A stretch of 64,000 bases of DNA from Pollenia angustigena (Eukaryota; Arthropoda; Insecta; Diptera; Polleniidae): the NCBI GenBank assembly GCA_930367215.1, contig OV884058.1, positions 220,204,208 through 220,268,207 of the forward strand. Reading direction: 5' to 3'. Every line of letters starts with the position of its first letter. Within the stretch, counting starts at the first letter, position 1. Shown here piece by piece: positions 54,546 to 64,000 of this stretch. The translations under genes were made by a program, and so were the position numbers. Below the pieces are notes generated by a model. It ran no database searches. It saw only the letters and a program-made list of their open reading frames with translations, and had not been told where the DNA came from.

Positions 54546-55062
54546 TTAACCCTACGGTCAATAACCAACAAAAATATACGTTAGTCAATAACCGGGTAAC
54601 CCGGTAGCCCTTTGCAGATTTTTGCACTTTTACATTAGAAAATATTGTTGTTCGTCAAATCACATATTGATAGTTAAATAAATAAATTTCCGTATATAAA
54701 AATAGTCAAATTATATAGATTTTTGTTTTAAATCGCTACGTTTCACTTTGTCTACTGTCGCAAAGCCATTTGTAGCTATCAAAAGATGTCGCTAAAGTAA
54801 ACACATTGCAAATTTTTTGTTCTTTTTTGATTACGGTGCTTTTTTTAAATTTTTAGAACTTTTAAATATTTTAAGCATTTGCTTGTTGCTCTTAAGGCCC
54901 AAATACATTGATCAAAATACTCATCAAGCATTGTGGTAGTATTAGTGAAAATATGTATGTGTCACACCGACGATGCTGGATGGAAAATCAAATAATTTAG
55001 ATATGACGGCGAATATAACGTCAAGCACACGTACACGATGAATTCGCCGGCTGGACAAGCAT

Positions 55063-56165
55063 TTGATAAGTGTATTTGGGCCTTTACATATGCATGTAGA
55101 TCGGTTTATAGAACCCAATAAAAAATGGAGCTTCCAACGAAGCAGGTTTGTAAGGGAGAAACATAAGCGTTTCGCTTACCATTGCGCTTACGGAAGACAT
55201 GAATTTTATATGGCGAGTTCCCACTTTGAAGCAATACATTTTTGACACATAAAGCGCATTATTCAGCGCATATAAAAATTGTTATATGTAACGATCAGCC
55301 TTACACACTGAATGTTTTGATACAGTTATTTTTTAGTTTTCTCCCTTACAAACCTGCTTCGTAGTAAGGGAATGCCGTAGCACTTGAAATGTTATTTTTT
55401 TTTTTTATAAAAGTTGTTGAGAGTTCTTTCACTTACTTTACTGCATTTCTGTATGTCTTATTGCGTAGCGCATGATTGTGCGCTTATTTTTTTAAATGTA
55501 CCATTAGTGCTTTGCAAAATGATAAAATTTTTTATTGGGAAGTATCGCTACTATGAAACACCATATACTGGAAATATAATCTGTCTAATGCTGATATTTA
55601 CGATGACTCTTCAGTTAAAAGTTATGCCAAAGTAAATATTTTGCGGTGTGGCAAAAGCACAATTTGTTATCCAATCAAAACTAGAAGTCTTAATATTGCA
55701 CGGCAACGTTGTGGGCCTGCACGATCAACGGAATTGCTTTCAAAAGCTCAAACCTGAGAGGAGATATGGTGGTCATAATATTGCGTCAGACAAACAAAAA
55801 AGCAGATGCCAAATATGCAGTCTATATTGGAACTTACCTAACAAAACCACGACTTAATTGGAAATATGTAACAGTAAATGAAACGTATGCCTTTACTGAC
55901 ATTTTAATAATGACAGGTGCAAATCATTCATGTAATGATAATACGAAAGATTTATGTGCCATCACATCTTACCTCTATGCCGAGTAACAATGGCCATTAC
56001 CAGATTCTGGTCCCTTCGACTTTTTATACGATTTGACGATGTAAACATCCAGTGAATGCGAATGCGAATCAGCCAAATTAGGGATTAAAGTTTTGTGGAT
56101 TTGTGATGCAAAAAACTCCTATACCGGCGTCCTTTCCATAAGAGTTGGCGCACCATCACAATAGA
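55063..56165 (+). pseudogene. piggyBac-like transposase remnant
   Basis: From about 55709, ILRQTNKKADAKYAVYIGTY then KPRLNWKYVTVNETYAFTDI and LIMTGANHSCNDNTKDLCAI correspond to the region where piggyBac family members read W...T..E..AFIG.L...G....N...LW. Further on, after stops, SAKLGIKVLWICDAKNSYT matches the YGIKIFWICDA-type segment. An N-terminal trace (FGPLHMHVDRFIEPN) precedes the MITE. The catalytic aspartates could not be placed. Non-functional. Confidence 0.65.
55137..55362. repeat. MITE with perfect ~24-bp TIRs
   Basis: ACGAAGCAGGTTTGTAAGGG at 55137 and its inverted copy ending at 55362 match over about 25 bp. The 226-bp element interrupts the piggyBac transposase remnant. No target duplication was recognised; only one copy is seen. 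Confidence 0.75.
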
Positions 56166-56686
56166 TAATTTTTTTACCACTCTTGATTTAGCGGAACATT
56201 CCAATTAGTCGCCACTATTCATCACGATCTGCTATTAAATGCTGCCAACGCAAGGCGATACCCACAAATATAACATTTGAACAATAAAAAAATTGTTAAA
56301 AAAACAAATTTATATGTTTTATCGATCAAATTCAAAAAACCGTGGTAATTTGTAAGGAAAAACAAATAAAACTTGAAGGGGTACCGCAGTACCCGGTCAT
56401 TGAGTCGCGTAGGTGTCGAATGTTAAACGGTTTTAAACAAAGATCTGGCTATATATATTTTTTTTTTCTTTTATAATGTTTTTTAAGTTCTAGATAGCGA
56501 CGATTTGGAGTTTCATCACCACATCTTCATTGTGAAAGAATTGCGAGCATTTTTAAGTTGAAAAAGTTACCCGGGTACCCGGTTATTGACCGTAGAGTTT
56601 GTAAAAGTTTGGAAACTTAAAGTAAAAGTAAAACTCAAATGTGACTTTGTGTATATAAAAACTTACTTTTTGTGTAAAAAGCAGTG

Positions 56687-57121
56687 TACGTACATACAGA
56701 AACGATGTCTATTTTTTTAGTGTTTGCTTATCCGTACACTATCCTTAATACCGTTCACAACTATTTTCACGAAAGTAACAAACATTATGTAGTGTTCGGT
56801 TTTTCGTTAAATCGCGTTAGTTGATTACAGTGTTCTTATTGTGTACTAAGATCACAAATAGAGAAACGTTTATTCAAGGTATTTAGTACCCCGGTAGGCT
56901 ATCTGGTAGTGAGCTAGTCTATCAGCGCCGGGGTTACGGTTTCGAATCCCTCCAGAGACTCTGGTTCCCGCAGACAAGCGTAGAGCATCGTATTAATGTT
57001 TGTGTTTCTCATATTTTCACCGTACAGAACACTCATGTATAGTATGTTTATAACATTTATTTTCATACTCTGAGACTTTTAGTGTTTGTGTTAAAGTAAT
57101 TCTGTATGTGTTTATCATACT
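56687..57121. mobile_element. hAT-type MITE copy 3, diverged
   Basis: GCAGTGTACG..., AACGATGTCTATTTTTTTAG and TTAATACCGTTCACAACTA align in order with 19879-20000, and TAGTGTTTGTGTT near 57080 with its right part. It carries SINE A copy 4 (56889-56990). The outer duplication is no longer recognisable. Confidence 0.6.
56889..56990 (+). repeat. tRNA-derived SINE A, copy 4
   Basis: CCCCGGTAGGCTATCTGGTA head, GGTTTCGAATCCC B-box-like motif and AGACTCTGGTTCCCGCAGAC body; truncated after GTAGAGCATCG, with no A-tail. Confidence 0.75.
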
Positions 57122-58763
57122 TTTAAAATTATTTTAAAAAAATTGTGCTTTTATGTAAAATGGTACTTTTTTCAAATAGGTACTTTTTATATAAAAGGTA
57201 CTGTTGGGCATGAGCATACTCCAAAAAAATATTTTCTTTAAAATGAAAACTTTTACAATCTTGTTACGCGCTTTTTTGTAAAAAGTTACGTTTTCGTAAA
57301 ATGACTCAGGCTTGTCCTTCAGCGCCACTGTCTTAAAATTCAATTTCATTTTGTTATTGTATGATACGATTATATTTCGTTACAATATGACAAACGTGGC
57401 ACTGAAAACGTTTTCTCTTAATAATCCTCAATAAAAACGGTACTGGCAAAATAAAAGTTCTAATAACAAACTTTAGCACTGTAGAAAAATACACACACGT
57501 CTATGCCACAAAAAAAGTTTTCTGACAAAAAAAAAAAAAAAAAAAAACTTTTTCAGAAAATATTTGCTTTTCCATAGCATAGTTTTCCTAAAAACGAAAA
57601 AGAGCAATAAACATAAATATTCACAGACAGATTCTGGAATAATGCCTGTGAATGGAACATACTCAAACACAAATACACTCACACAAAAAATAAAATAACT
57701 GAAGAGGAGCTGGAAAAAATCACATAAACGAAAATACAACATACGAGTACAACTGGTAGAAAATGCTGAATTTTTCCCTTTAAATACTTTGGCAGAAAAG
57801 TGATAAAGAAAATAAGGAATCAGAAGAAAATGACAAGCTTACACATTCATACATTCATACTCAAACCTACACCGGCTTTAATAGCAATAACCTGATGTTG
57901 TACTCTGGAAAAAGAAGATCCCTACTAACACTTGCCACCTGCCTGATACTAACAATTCTACCTATATTTATTCTGCACCGACGGACAGACAGGCAGACAT
58001 ACCAAACAAAAGTTTTATTTGGAAAATGATACTAAAAACACTGGGGACTTTCAGCACAAAAAAAGTGGCGATGAGATGAATATCAAAAGGAAATACAGAA
58101 ACCTTTAGCTTGTGATTTTGATAGGAGTATGGCGAAATTTTAATAAGCTAAAGAAGTATGTGCTAAGTACATACAAGAATTTTTCTCACAATTAAACAAA
58201 TATTATGCGGCGATATCGTTAGTGTTAGAAATTTTCAAGTTTTCCAATACGTCTGAAAGGAAAAGAAATATTTGTTATGCACAGACGATTTTTTTGGTAA
58301 AAATTCGCTGCGTGAGTTCCTCGTTTGAGATACAAAAACGGCAAAAACTAAAAACTGTTATAATTAAGAAAATTGTTTACTGGTTGTACAAAGAGAGGAA
58401 AACACTGTTAGCATATTAAACAAATAGTAACTAAAATAATAAACACAGAAAACATTTTCAGTAGTTTTTTATCAATTAAAAAAATTGTTTTATTGTGATA
58501 TTTGAATCAATTATTTTTTTCGTTTATTAAACAATTATATATTGTAAGTGGTTAGCTACAAATATAGAAATAAAAGTTCTTACCACTTCACTCCTCCCAT
58601 ATATGACAAGGGGGAGAAAAAACATTTATTTTAGCATGATTTTAAAAACTGAAAATTTGTGTAAAATATAAAAAAATTACAAAAGTGAAAATGCAGTTCC
58701 ATTGAAAAACGATTAAACCTTCAACAACAGACAGCAAAAACATTATTTGACTTTAAAAAGCAG
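57122..58763. other. AT-rich stretch with a short minisatellite remnant
   Basis: GGTACTTTTTATATAAAAGG-type units at 57150-57210 relate to the arrays at 19310 and 49500. An A-run of about 22 lies near 57528-57547. No gene was recognised. Confidence 0.45.
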
Positions 58764-58885
58764 TGTTCGATTTGTCGAACACTGGGCACTATTGATCAAT
58801 TTTGTTTTTTCTCTGAAAGGCTAACTGTATCATCGCATATTACCATTTTTCACTCATTTGAATAAACGGAAATTAATTTATTCTG

Positions 58886-59079
58886 TTTTTGCTGAACAAT
58901 AAAAATCTTATGAACAATCAGCGTTCCGTGAGAAATGTTTTTCGTGCTATCCGAGGAACTTACGGTGTGCATAATCCGCCTACTACAGCTGTAGCTGAAG
59001 GTGTAATCATTGGTCCAAATTTTTTCAAAATTGAGCAAAATCAGAATGTTACCGTGAATGGTACCTCGCACCATAGTTT
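58886..59079 (+). pseudogene. Mariner-like transposase remnant, left part
   Basis: NQRSVRNVFRAIRGTYGVHN (DNA-binding region) is fused by deletion to GVIIGPNFFKIEQNQNVTVNG (middle of the catalytic domain). It is cut off where a LINE poly(A), seen as a T-run at 59080-59096, begins. The coding trace resumes near 60693 on the other side of that LINE. Confidence 0.75.
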
Positions 59080-59109
59080 TTTTTTTTTTTTTTTGTTAGG
59101 ACCAGCACT

Positions 59110-60079
59110 CAGGGGATAACCCCTACTAATGCATTGCATTGGGTTGGAACTAGGAAAATATGTTATGGAAAACGGGCTACTCAACCATAACAACCCAATT
59201 TTTTATGCAGAAGTAGAAGCAATTTTAATAGCTATACATTGGATAAAAAAGCAAAGATCTAAGTTTATAATTTGTACCGACTCCAAATCCTGTATAACAG
59301 CAATACAAAATGTATCTAATCCAATCGACACCATCTGCGAAATCAGAGATAATCTAATTCGTTTCCCAAATAAAATAAAAATCATGTGGATTCCAGGGCA
59401 TGCAAACATAAAGGGTAACGAAACAGCAGACAAAATTGCAAAAGATGCACTAAAATCACCACTTATTATGAGACAAACTCAAAACAGTAGCTCTATATAC
59501 TCAGCAATTAAAAAATGTTGTCTCAGCAAACACAAAAACGAATGGAACAACTATACACATAACTACAAACAATTTAACCCAGAAGGAAACCCATCTACCT
59601 ACCCACCTGACATTCCAAGGACACATCTTAAAAACTATCTAAGAATTAGACTAGGCCACTGTCGGCTGACACACCAACACCTCATGGAAAACAAACCTGC
59701 TCCCCAATGCATTTTCTGCAGATCCTCAACAATTTCAATGAATCATATTATTAATGAATGTACTTATATAAAATCAATATGTATTAAAAATAATTACAAT
59801 CTCCATAATATTGTCTCAGAAGTCACAGAAGAAAATATAAACAACCTTGTTGAACTCTTAAAAGAATTAAATATTTTTCATAAAATTTAAATTGCAAAAT
59901 CATATGTGCATAAACTTTTAACTTATCATAAATTTAAGTATACACATCATTATTGTAAAAAATAAGCTATAAAATATGAGCTGATGGCCTAAGATGCTAG
60001 TGCTCTTACAATTCAAATGTATAATAATTTTATTATTATATAGTTATAAAAAATAAATAAATAAATAAATAAATAAATG
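59110..60079 (+). mobile_element. 5'-truncated I-like LINE with (TAAA)n tail
   Basis: Only the RNase H to C-terminal part and the 3' UTR (GCTGATGGCCTAAGATGCTA near 59981) remain, ending in about seven AAAT units (60050-60079). It sits within the minus-strand LINE, so it is the younger of the two. The left boundary is approximate. Confidence 0.75.
59129..59890 (+). pseudogene. C-terminal RNase H part of an I-like LINE ORF2 (253 codons open)
   Basis: RNase H motifs: FYAEVEAILIAIHWI (acidic E), ICTDSKSCITA (D), MWIPGHANIKGNETADKIAK (H and D). The first aspartate motif (TDGS) is missing because of 5' truncation. A CIFCRSS...MNHIINEC zinc-type motif follows near residue 195-212. The frame is open to its stop with good codon continuity, so the insertion is fairly young. 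Without endonuclease and reverse transcriptase it has no retrotransposition function. Confidence 0.85.
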
Positions 60080-60692
60080 TTATGGAAAGGAGAGAAGACG
60101 TAGTAGTGCCTGTGAACATTTGCCTTGAATTTATTCATGTTGACAGTGAGAGGGAAGACTTCAGCAGGAAGGTTATTCCACATACGAATAGTCCTGCAAA
60201 AAAACGAATTTTCCCTGTAATGCATTGCACGATTTACCACCAATCGACCAGAAAAGGATGGGTTCTTGAGAAAAAACAAACGTACTGGTTTCGGTCTCGG
60301 CCAAGCGTATCATTCATGTTCTGAAGCATAGTACCAACATCGGATACGCTTGCTCTATAAACAAATGATTACGAATGGTAAAGGTTGCTGTCGTTTGCAA
60401 AAGAGTAGATAGGGTTGGAAGTTTTACATAGGAGGTCATTTAGAAAAATAAGAAAAAGAAATAGTAGGAAATAGAACGGAGCCTTGCGGCACCCCTGAAT
60501 AAATTTTTTACTCATTTGACGAAACCCTATCTAAAACAACTCGTTTCGTGCGACCTCTGATAAAACTCAAAATAAATCGAGAGAAATTATCACCGGCACC
60601 ATATGCAATACGTTTTGACAAGAGTGCACCATACCAGACTCTGTCAAACGCCTCGAAAATATCTTAAGCAATTACCTTACTTTCGCCAAAAT

Positions 60693-62448
60693 GGTAAATG
60701 GAACAGCACCAGTATACAGAGTTCTCATTTGCGCACACATTGCACATTCTTGCGCATGAGCCAAAATGACACTCACACAAAAACTAGCGCATGCACATGC
60801 GTTAGAGCGATATTTTATATTTGTCTCTTAATTAATTTGTCTCAAATAAAGAATGGCAACAAAAACATTTATGTATATTTTTGTTTTTGTATGTTAAAAT
60901 TGTCATGAATTTTTAGACAAAATAGTCTACCTGCTTTAGGTGTTCTAATAAAATGTTTACAAAATCATAAAGCCAAAAAATTCCGTTACCTTTTTACACA
61001 GTTATTGCATGTGTTTTTTACAAGAATTGATAAATAATTTCCGTATAAGCAACAACCGATTATACAAGTTACATATTAATTCCAGTTATTTCATGCCTAC
61101 TGTTGAAAATATTTATTATTCAAATTGGCATGTATGCAGTAGACGCTCGCAAATTAGAACCGCTTTGTTTTTGAGGCGATTCTAATTTCCGAATAAAAAA
61201 TAAAAAATTGAGTAAATTTACTTCCAAAAACTTAAATGAAAGACTTTTAAAATTTTTTAAATTAAATTTTGTTTGATAAAAACAAGAAAACAAAACGTAA
61301 CAATTCAGTCCAATACATTAAATATATTTTTTTAAATTAAAAATATGAATATAAAAAAATTAATGGCAACAAAACAAAACAATTCAATAAGGAAAAAACA
61401 TATATGATTTGGTAATTCCCTTTTTAGTTTTACTATGTTCAAACAGAATAAAAATAAACTGCGGATTTCTTGTGTTCAAATAACAAAAAAAAAAAAAAAA
61501 AAAACGCTCTGAAATTAGAATTTTAAATTCGAATTTTTGAGTGTTTAATGTATTGCAAACACTGACTCTAAGCTCTAATTTGTGAGCGTCTACTGTATTA
61601 CTTTCATATTTTGTACGTCATAAATTAAAATTTAATAAATAGAAGACAAATGTAACATAAAATTATTTATTAAATTTATGTAGGAATTACCAATAATTAA
61701 TTAATTTTTGACTAACAACTATTTCATAATAATATTTTTTACCATGAACTGCATTTCTGGCAACATTGTTTAAAATGAAGATAAAAAACAAACATGGCTT
61801 CTAATGAGTGTGCATGCGTGTGCTAGTATTTTATGCTCATGCGCATATGCACATGAGTTTCATCGATCAATGCTCATGCGCTTGAGCATGCGCATTGATA
61901 TAAGAAAATGTTGCACATGCGCATGCGCATGAGCACAAATTTAAGCTAATGTGCTGCACACTCATGAGCAAATACGAACTCTGCCAGTATAGCAACCTGA
62001 AACTCAAGCGCATGGTCGCGGTGAGATCTGGTTTCAACAAGACGGCGCAACGAGCCATACACTTTGGTGAGCACTTAATTTCATGTTTGTCTATGGTTAA
62101 TTTTCCACCTAGATCTTGCGATATCACACTTTAGACCATTTTCTCTGGGGATATGTAATGACTGTGGTCTTTAGGAATAAGTCAGCTACGATTGACGCTT
62201 TGGAAGCTAAAACTATTTGTGTTATTCGCGAGATATCTGTCGCTATGCTCGATGAGTCGCCCGAAATTGGACCTTTTGAATGGACCACCTCAGACAAAGT
62301 TATGGCCATCATTTTCATGATATCATTTTCATGCAGTTAATGCCATACATTATCTATTAACCGAGAATAAAAATTTCAAGTTCACTTTCAAATTTATGTG
62401 TTTTATTTTACATTATAATTTAAACTTCACGATGAATCACCCGATTTA
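60693..62448 (+). pseudogene. Mariner-like transposase remnant, right part, split by a hAT
   Basis: After the hAT (60717-61983) the frame reads EIWFQQDGAT (second aspartate), then FLWGYVMTVVFRNKSATIDA and LEAKTICVIREISVAMLDE, the C-terminal region. The third aspartate reads TLDHFLWGY with a frameshift before it. The right TIR, ATGAATCACCCGATTTA, near 62433-62449 matches that of the deleted mariner at 27368-27945. Confidence 0.75.
60717..61983. mobile_element. hAT-type element (CAGAGTTC ends) with ATGCGCAT-rich termini
   Basis: CAGAGTTCTCATTTGCGCA at the left, TGAGCAAATACGAACTCTG at the right, flanked by the 8-bp duplication CCAGTATA (60709-60716 and 61984-61991). Both subterminal regions repeat GCGCATGAGC/GCATGCGCAT motifs (60750-60800, 61810-61935). 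The 1267-bp interior is AT-rich without a transposase. It interrupts a mariner remnant. Confidence 0.87.
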
Positions 62449-62917
62449 TCTATTAACCATTTTTTTATCAATGCCCATCCCGGTCCTGTGCGAGTGGGAT
62501 AATCGAGATTCAACTGTACATTTTTAATTTTAATAAATGCCTTGTTCTATTGTTCTTTAATAAAATAAAATTAATAAGTTTCAGCTTATAAAAAATTAAG
62601 GTTTTCTGTATTTACAATCTATAGGAGCAATAACATAAGAATGCTTAATAGTGCCCAGTGTTCGATTAATCGAACACCATTTTTCTCAAAAACAAAAAAT
62701 CTAAAAAAAATTAGGACTTCAGATTCGTGTTTTCTAACCCCAAATTATGTATTAACCACCAAGTTTTATAAAGTAACTCGAAAAAAAATCGCAGGGACGA
62801 AATGGGTTAATAAAAAAAAAAAACTTTCTAAACGAGGCAATTTTCTCCAAAAAACTACACGCAAAATTGTCGCCAATTTTTTTTTTTTTTTTAAATAAAC
62901 CTCTTATTATATATAAA
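62449..62917. other. Stretch without a gene; palindrome and possible piggyBac-type end
   Basis: Contains CAGTGTTCGATTAATCGAAC (62656) and, at 62790-62810, TCGCAGGGACGAAATGGG followed by TTAA, which looks like one end of another piggyBac-type element. No coding remnant was recognised. Confidence 0.35.
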
Positions 62918-63100
62918 ATCCGTTTTGATTAAAAATTTAATCAAGTAAACGAAAAGTTTAGTTTAATCAACAATATTACTAGAGAAAGTGCTGTTAAGAC
63001 CAAAAAATATTTAATTGATACAGTAAATTGGTGCATACTTAATTAACTATTAATTAATATCACAAATTTTTTAATTAAAATCGATTTTTATTTTTTTTAT
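62918..63100. repeat. TTAATTAAA-rich MITE, partial copy
   Basis: GATTAAAAATTTAATCAAGT and ATTAATATCACAAATTTTTT match the copy at 33051-33293; the ends are eroded. Confidence 0.55.
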
Positions 63101-63389
63101 GTACGATAAGCAGTTACTAATCTCAAGTTAAACCAATAATAACTTTTATAGTTCTACATTTCCATCAAGTATGAAAACCGTAGCAATGAAACGTTTTTTA
63201 AGCCACAACAACTACTAAACCGTTCTCAGTGAAGATGTAACAGTTTCAAATTATACCCAAATACAATCCACCCAAAGACACAACCAGCCAACATCCATCA
63301 ATCCTTCAGTCATCTACTAAATACAAGCCAACAGAGGGAAAAAGGGAAAACGATGGTAACACACACACAAAAACACTTTAGTGAAATAA

Positions 63390-63763
63390 CCCTGCAAATA
63401 ATAGGACCAGTCCAAACACGCGTGTAAAGAGTAGTCCACAAGGGACCAGGACTAGTCCAAAACTAACCCAAACGTATGGGAAAAACCTGGTCTATTTAAC
63501 ATTACGATGTCCTAGGAGAGGACCATATAACCCACCATTGGACCACTTAGGAGTAGTTTTAAAACTACTCCATGGTATACTCAAAAGGATTAGTTTTGAA
63601 GTCGTTTAAAAACGAAAGCATGCCGTTAAAAAACGAAGACATGTCGTCTCACTACAAACACTTTTTAACAATGACATGGTCCATGCTTGCATTACATCGG
63701 ACCAGTCCATGGAGTAGTCCATTTTATCAAAATGGATTAGGTGGTCCAATTTTATTTGCAGGG
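63390..63763. repeat. 374-bp MITE, copy 2 (CCCTGCAAATAA ends)
   Basis: CCCTGCAAATAATAGGACCA at the left and TTTTATTTGCAGGG at the right. It has the same length as the copy at 16335-16708 and better preserved TIRs. GGACCAGTCC-type motifs recur at both ends. The flanks 63101-63389 and 63764-64000 show nothing recognisable. Confidence 0.72.
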
Positions 63764-64000
63764 AAATGGTTGTTAGTATTGAATGCAAACATAGAAACAC
63801 TTACACACACACAATTTTTTATATACAAATGTATATGCCCTGCAATCATTTAGCAGCGTCACTTCTTCTAAACTTCTAGAGGATAATACGAAAACAATGC
63901 ACATTTAACAAGAAAAAGTTTAAAATCAATAAGCTTTTTAGTATTTTAAAATGCATAAATGTTAATTGTTAAATTTTTTAATGAATGTGTCACAGAGCTT

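Larger units (their letters stand above)
54550..56597 (+). mobile_element. piggyBac-like element with decayed transposase
   Basis: TTAA (54546-54549) precedes CCCTACGGTCAATAACC; the inverted end GGTTATTGACCGTAGAG stops at 56597 and is followed by TTTG where a second TTAA would be expected, presumably mutated. Palindromic CCGGGTAACCCGG (left) and ACCCGGGTACCCGGT (right) lie just inside. The plus strand encodes a broken piggyBac transposase. A MITE (55137-55362) interrupts it. Confidence 0.75.
59080..60690 (-). mobile_element. Decayed minus-strand LINE, 5'-truncated, split by another LINE
   Basis: Minus-strand translation from 60690 gives DIFEAFDRVWYGALLSKRIA, YGAGDNFSRFI, then GVPQGSVL, a frameshifted FANDSN (the YADD region) and FFCRTIRMWNNLPAEVF, the usual C-terminal segment of such reverse transcriptases. 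The T-run at 59080-59096 is its poly(A) tail on the minus strand. The flanks GTGAATGGTACCTCGCACCA (left) and GTAAATGGAACAGCACCA (right) look like a diverged target duplication. It is probably Jockey- or CR1-like; stops make it dead. Confidence 0.72.

Overview
The window looks like intergenic or long-intron DNA from a higher fly, most likely a calyptrate such as a blowfly or house-fly relative. It is very AT-rich, carries the (CA)n, (CAA)n and CATA-type microsatellites usual in fly introns, and is packed with insect-type transposons: DD41D mariner, piggyBac, hAT, LOA/I/Jockey-like LINEs, Helitron and tRNA-derived SINEs. I found no complete host protein-coding gene. Host-derived candidates are an intronless, broken elongation factor 1-alpha copy (about 12.3-12.7 kb), one unassigned putative exon (25345-25508, minus strand) and a weak core-promoter candidate near 21.3 kb.

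Layout. 0-6 kb: small terminal-inverted-repeat (TIR) elements, a SINE-like copy and two long hairpins. 6.4-8.5 kb: a hAT-type element (6469-7205) whose 3' target-site duplication was hit by an apparently intact DD41D mariner (7207-8514, 361-aa transposase). 9-24.5 kb: a foldback repeat, SINEs, MITEs, the EF-1alpha pseudogene, decayed mariner and LINE pieces, a GTACTTTTTATGTAAA minisatellite and a ~400-bp tandem repeat. 26-35 kb: a deleted mariner, two piggyBac-like elements with TTAA flanks (28325-29629, 32384-34226) and more mariner debris. 35.2-40.5 kb: an almost intact non-LTR retrotransposon (ORF1 with one in-frame stop, ORF2 open for about 1196 aa) lodged in a small hAT element. 41.3-45.9 kb: a decayed Helitron helicase beside a nest of elements inserted inside each other. 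47.6-57.1 kb: a piggyBac-type MITE, inverted and direct AT-rich minisatellites, a third piggyBac remnant and small hAT elements. 58.7-62.8 kb: a second nest (mariner split by a minus-strand LINE, itself split by an I-like LINE, plus a hAT with an 8-bp duplication). 63.4 kb: second copy of a 374-bp MITE.

How parts work together. The only products likely to be functional are the mariner transposase and perhaps the LINE ORF2 protein; almost everything else is non-autonomous or broken. Insertion order can be read from empty-site comparison and target-site duplications. Recurrent designs stand out: hAT ends loaded with one repeated motif (TATCGATA in one family, ATGCGCAT in another) and piggyBac-like ends with a palindrome just inside each TIR. 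Product names rest on motifs recognised by eye; no database search was possible.
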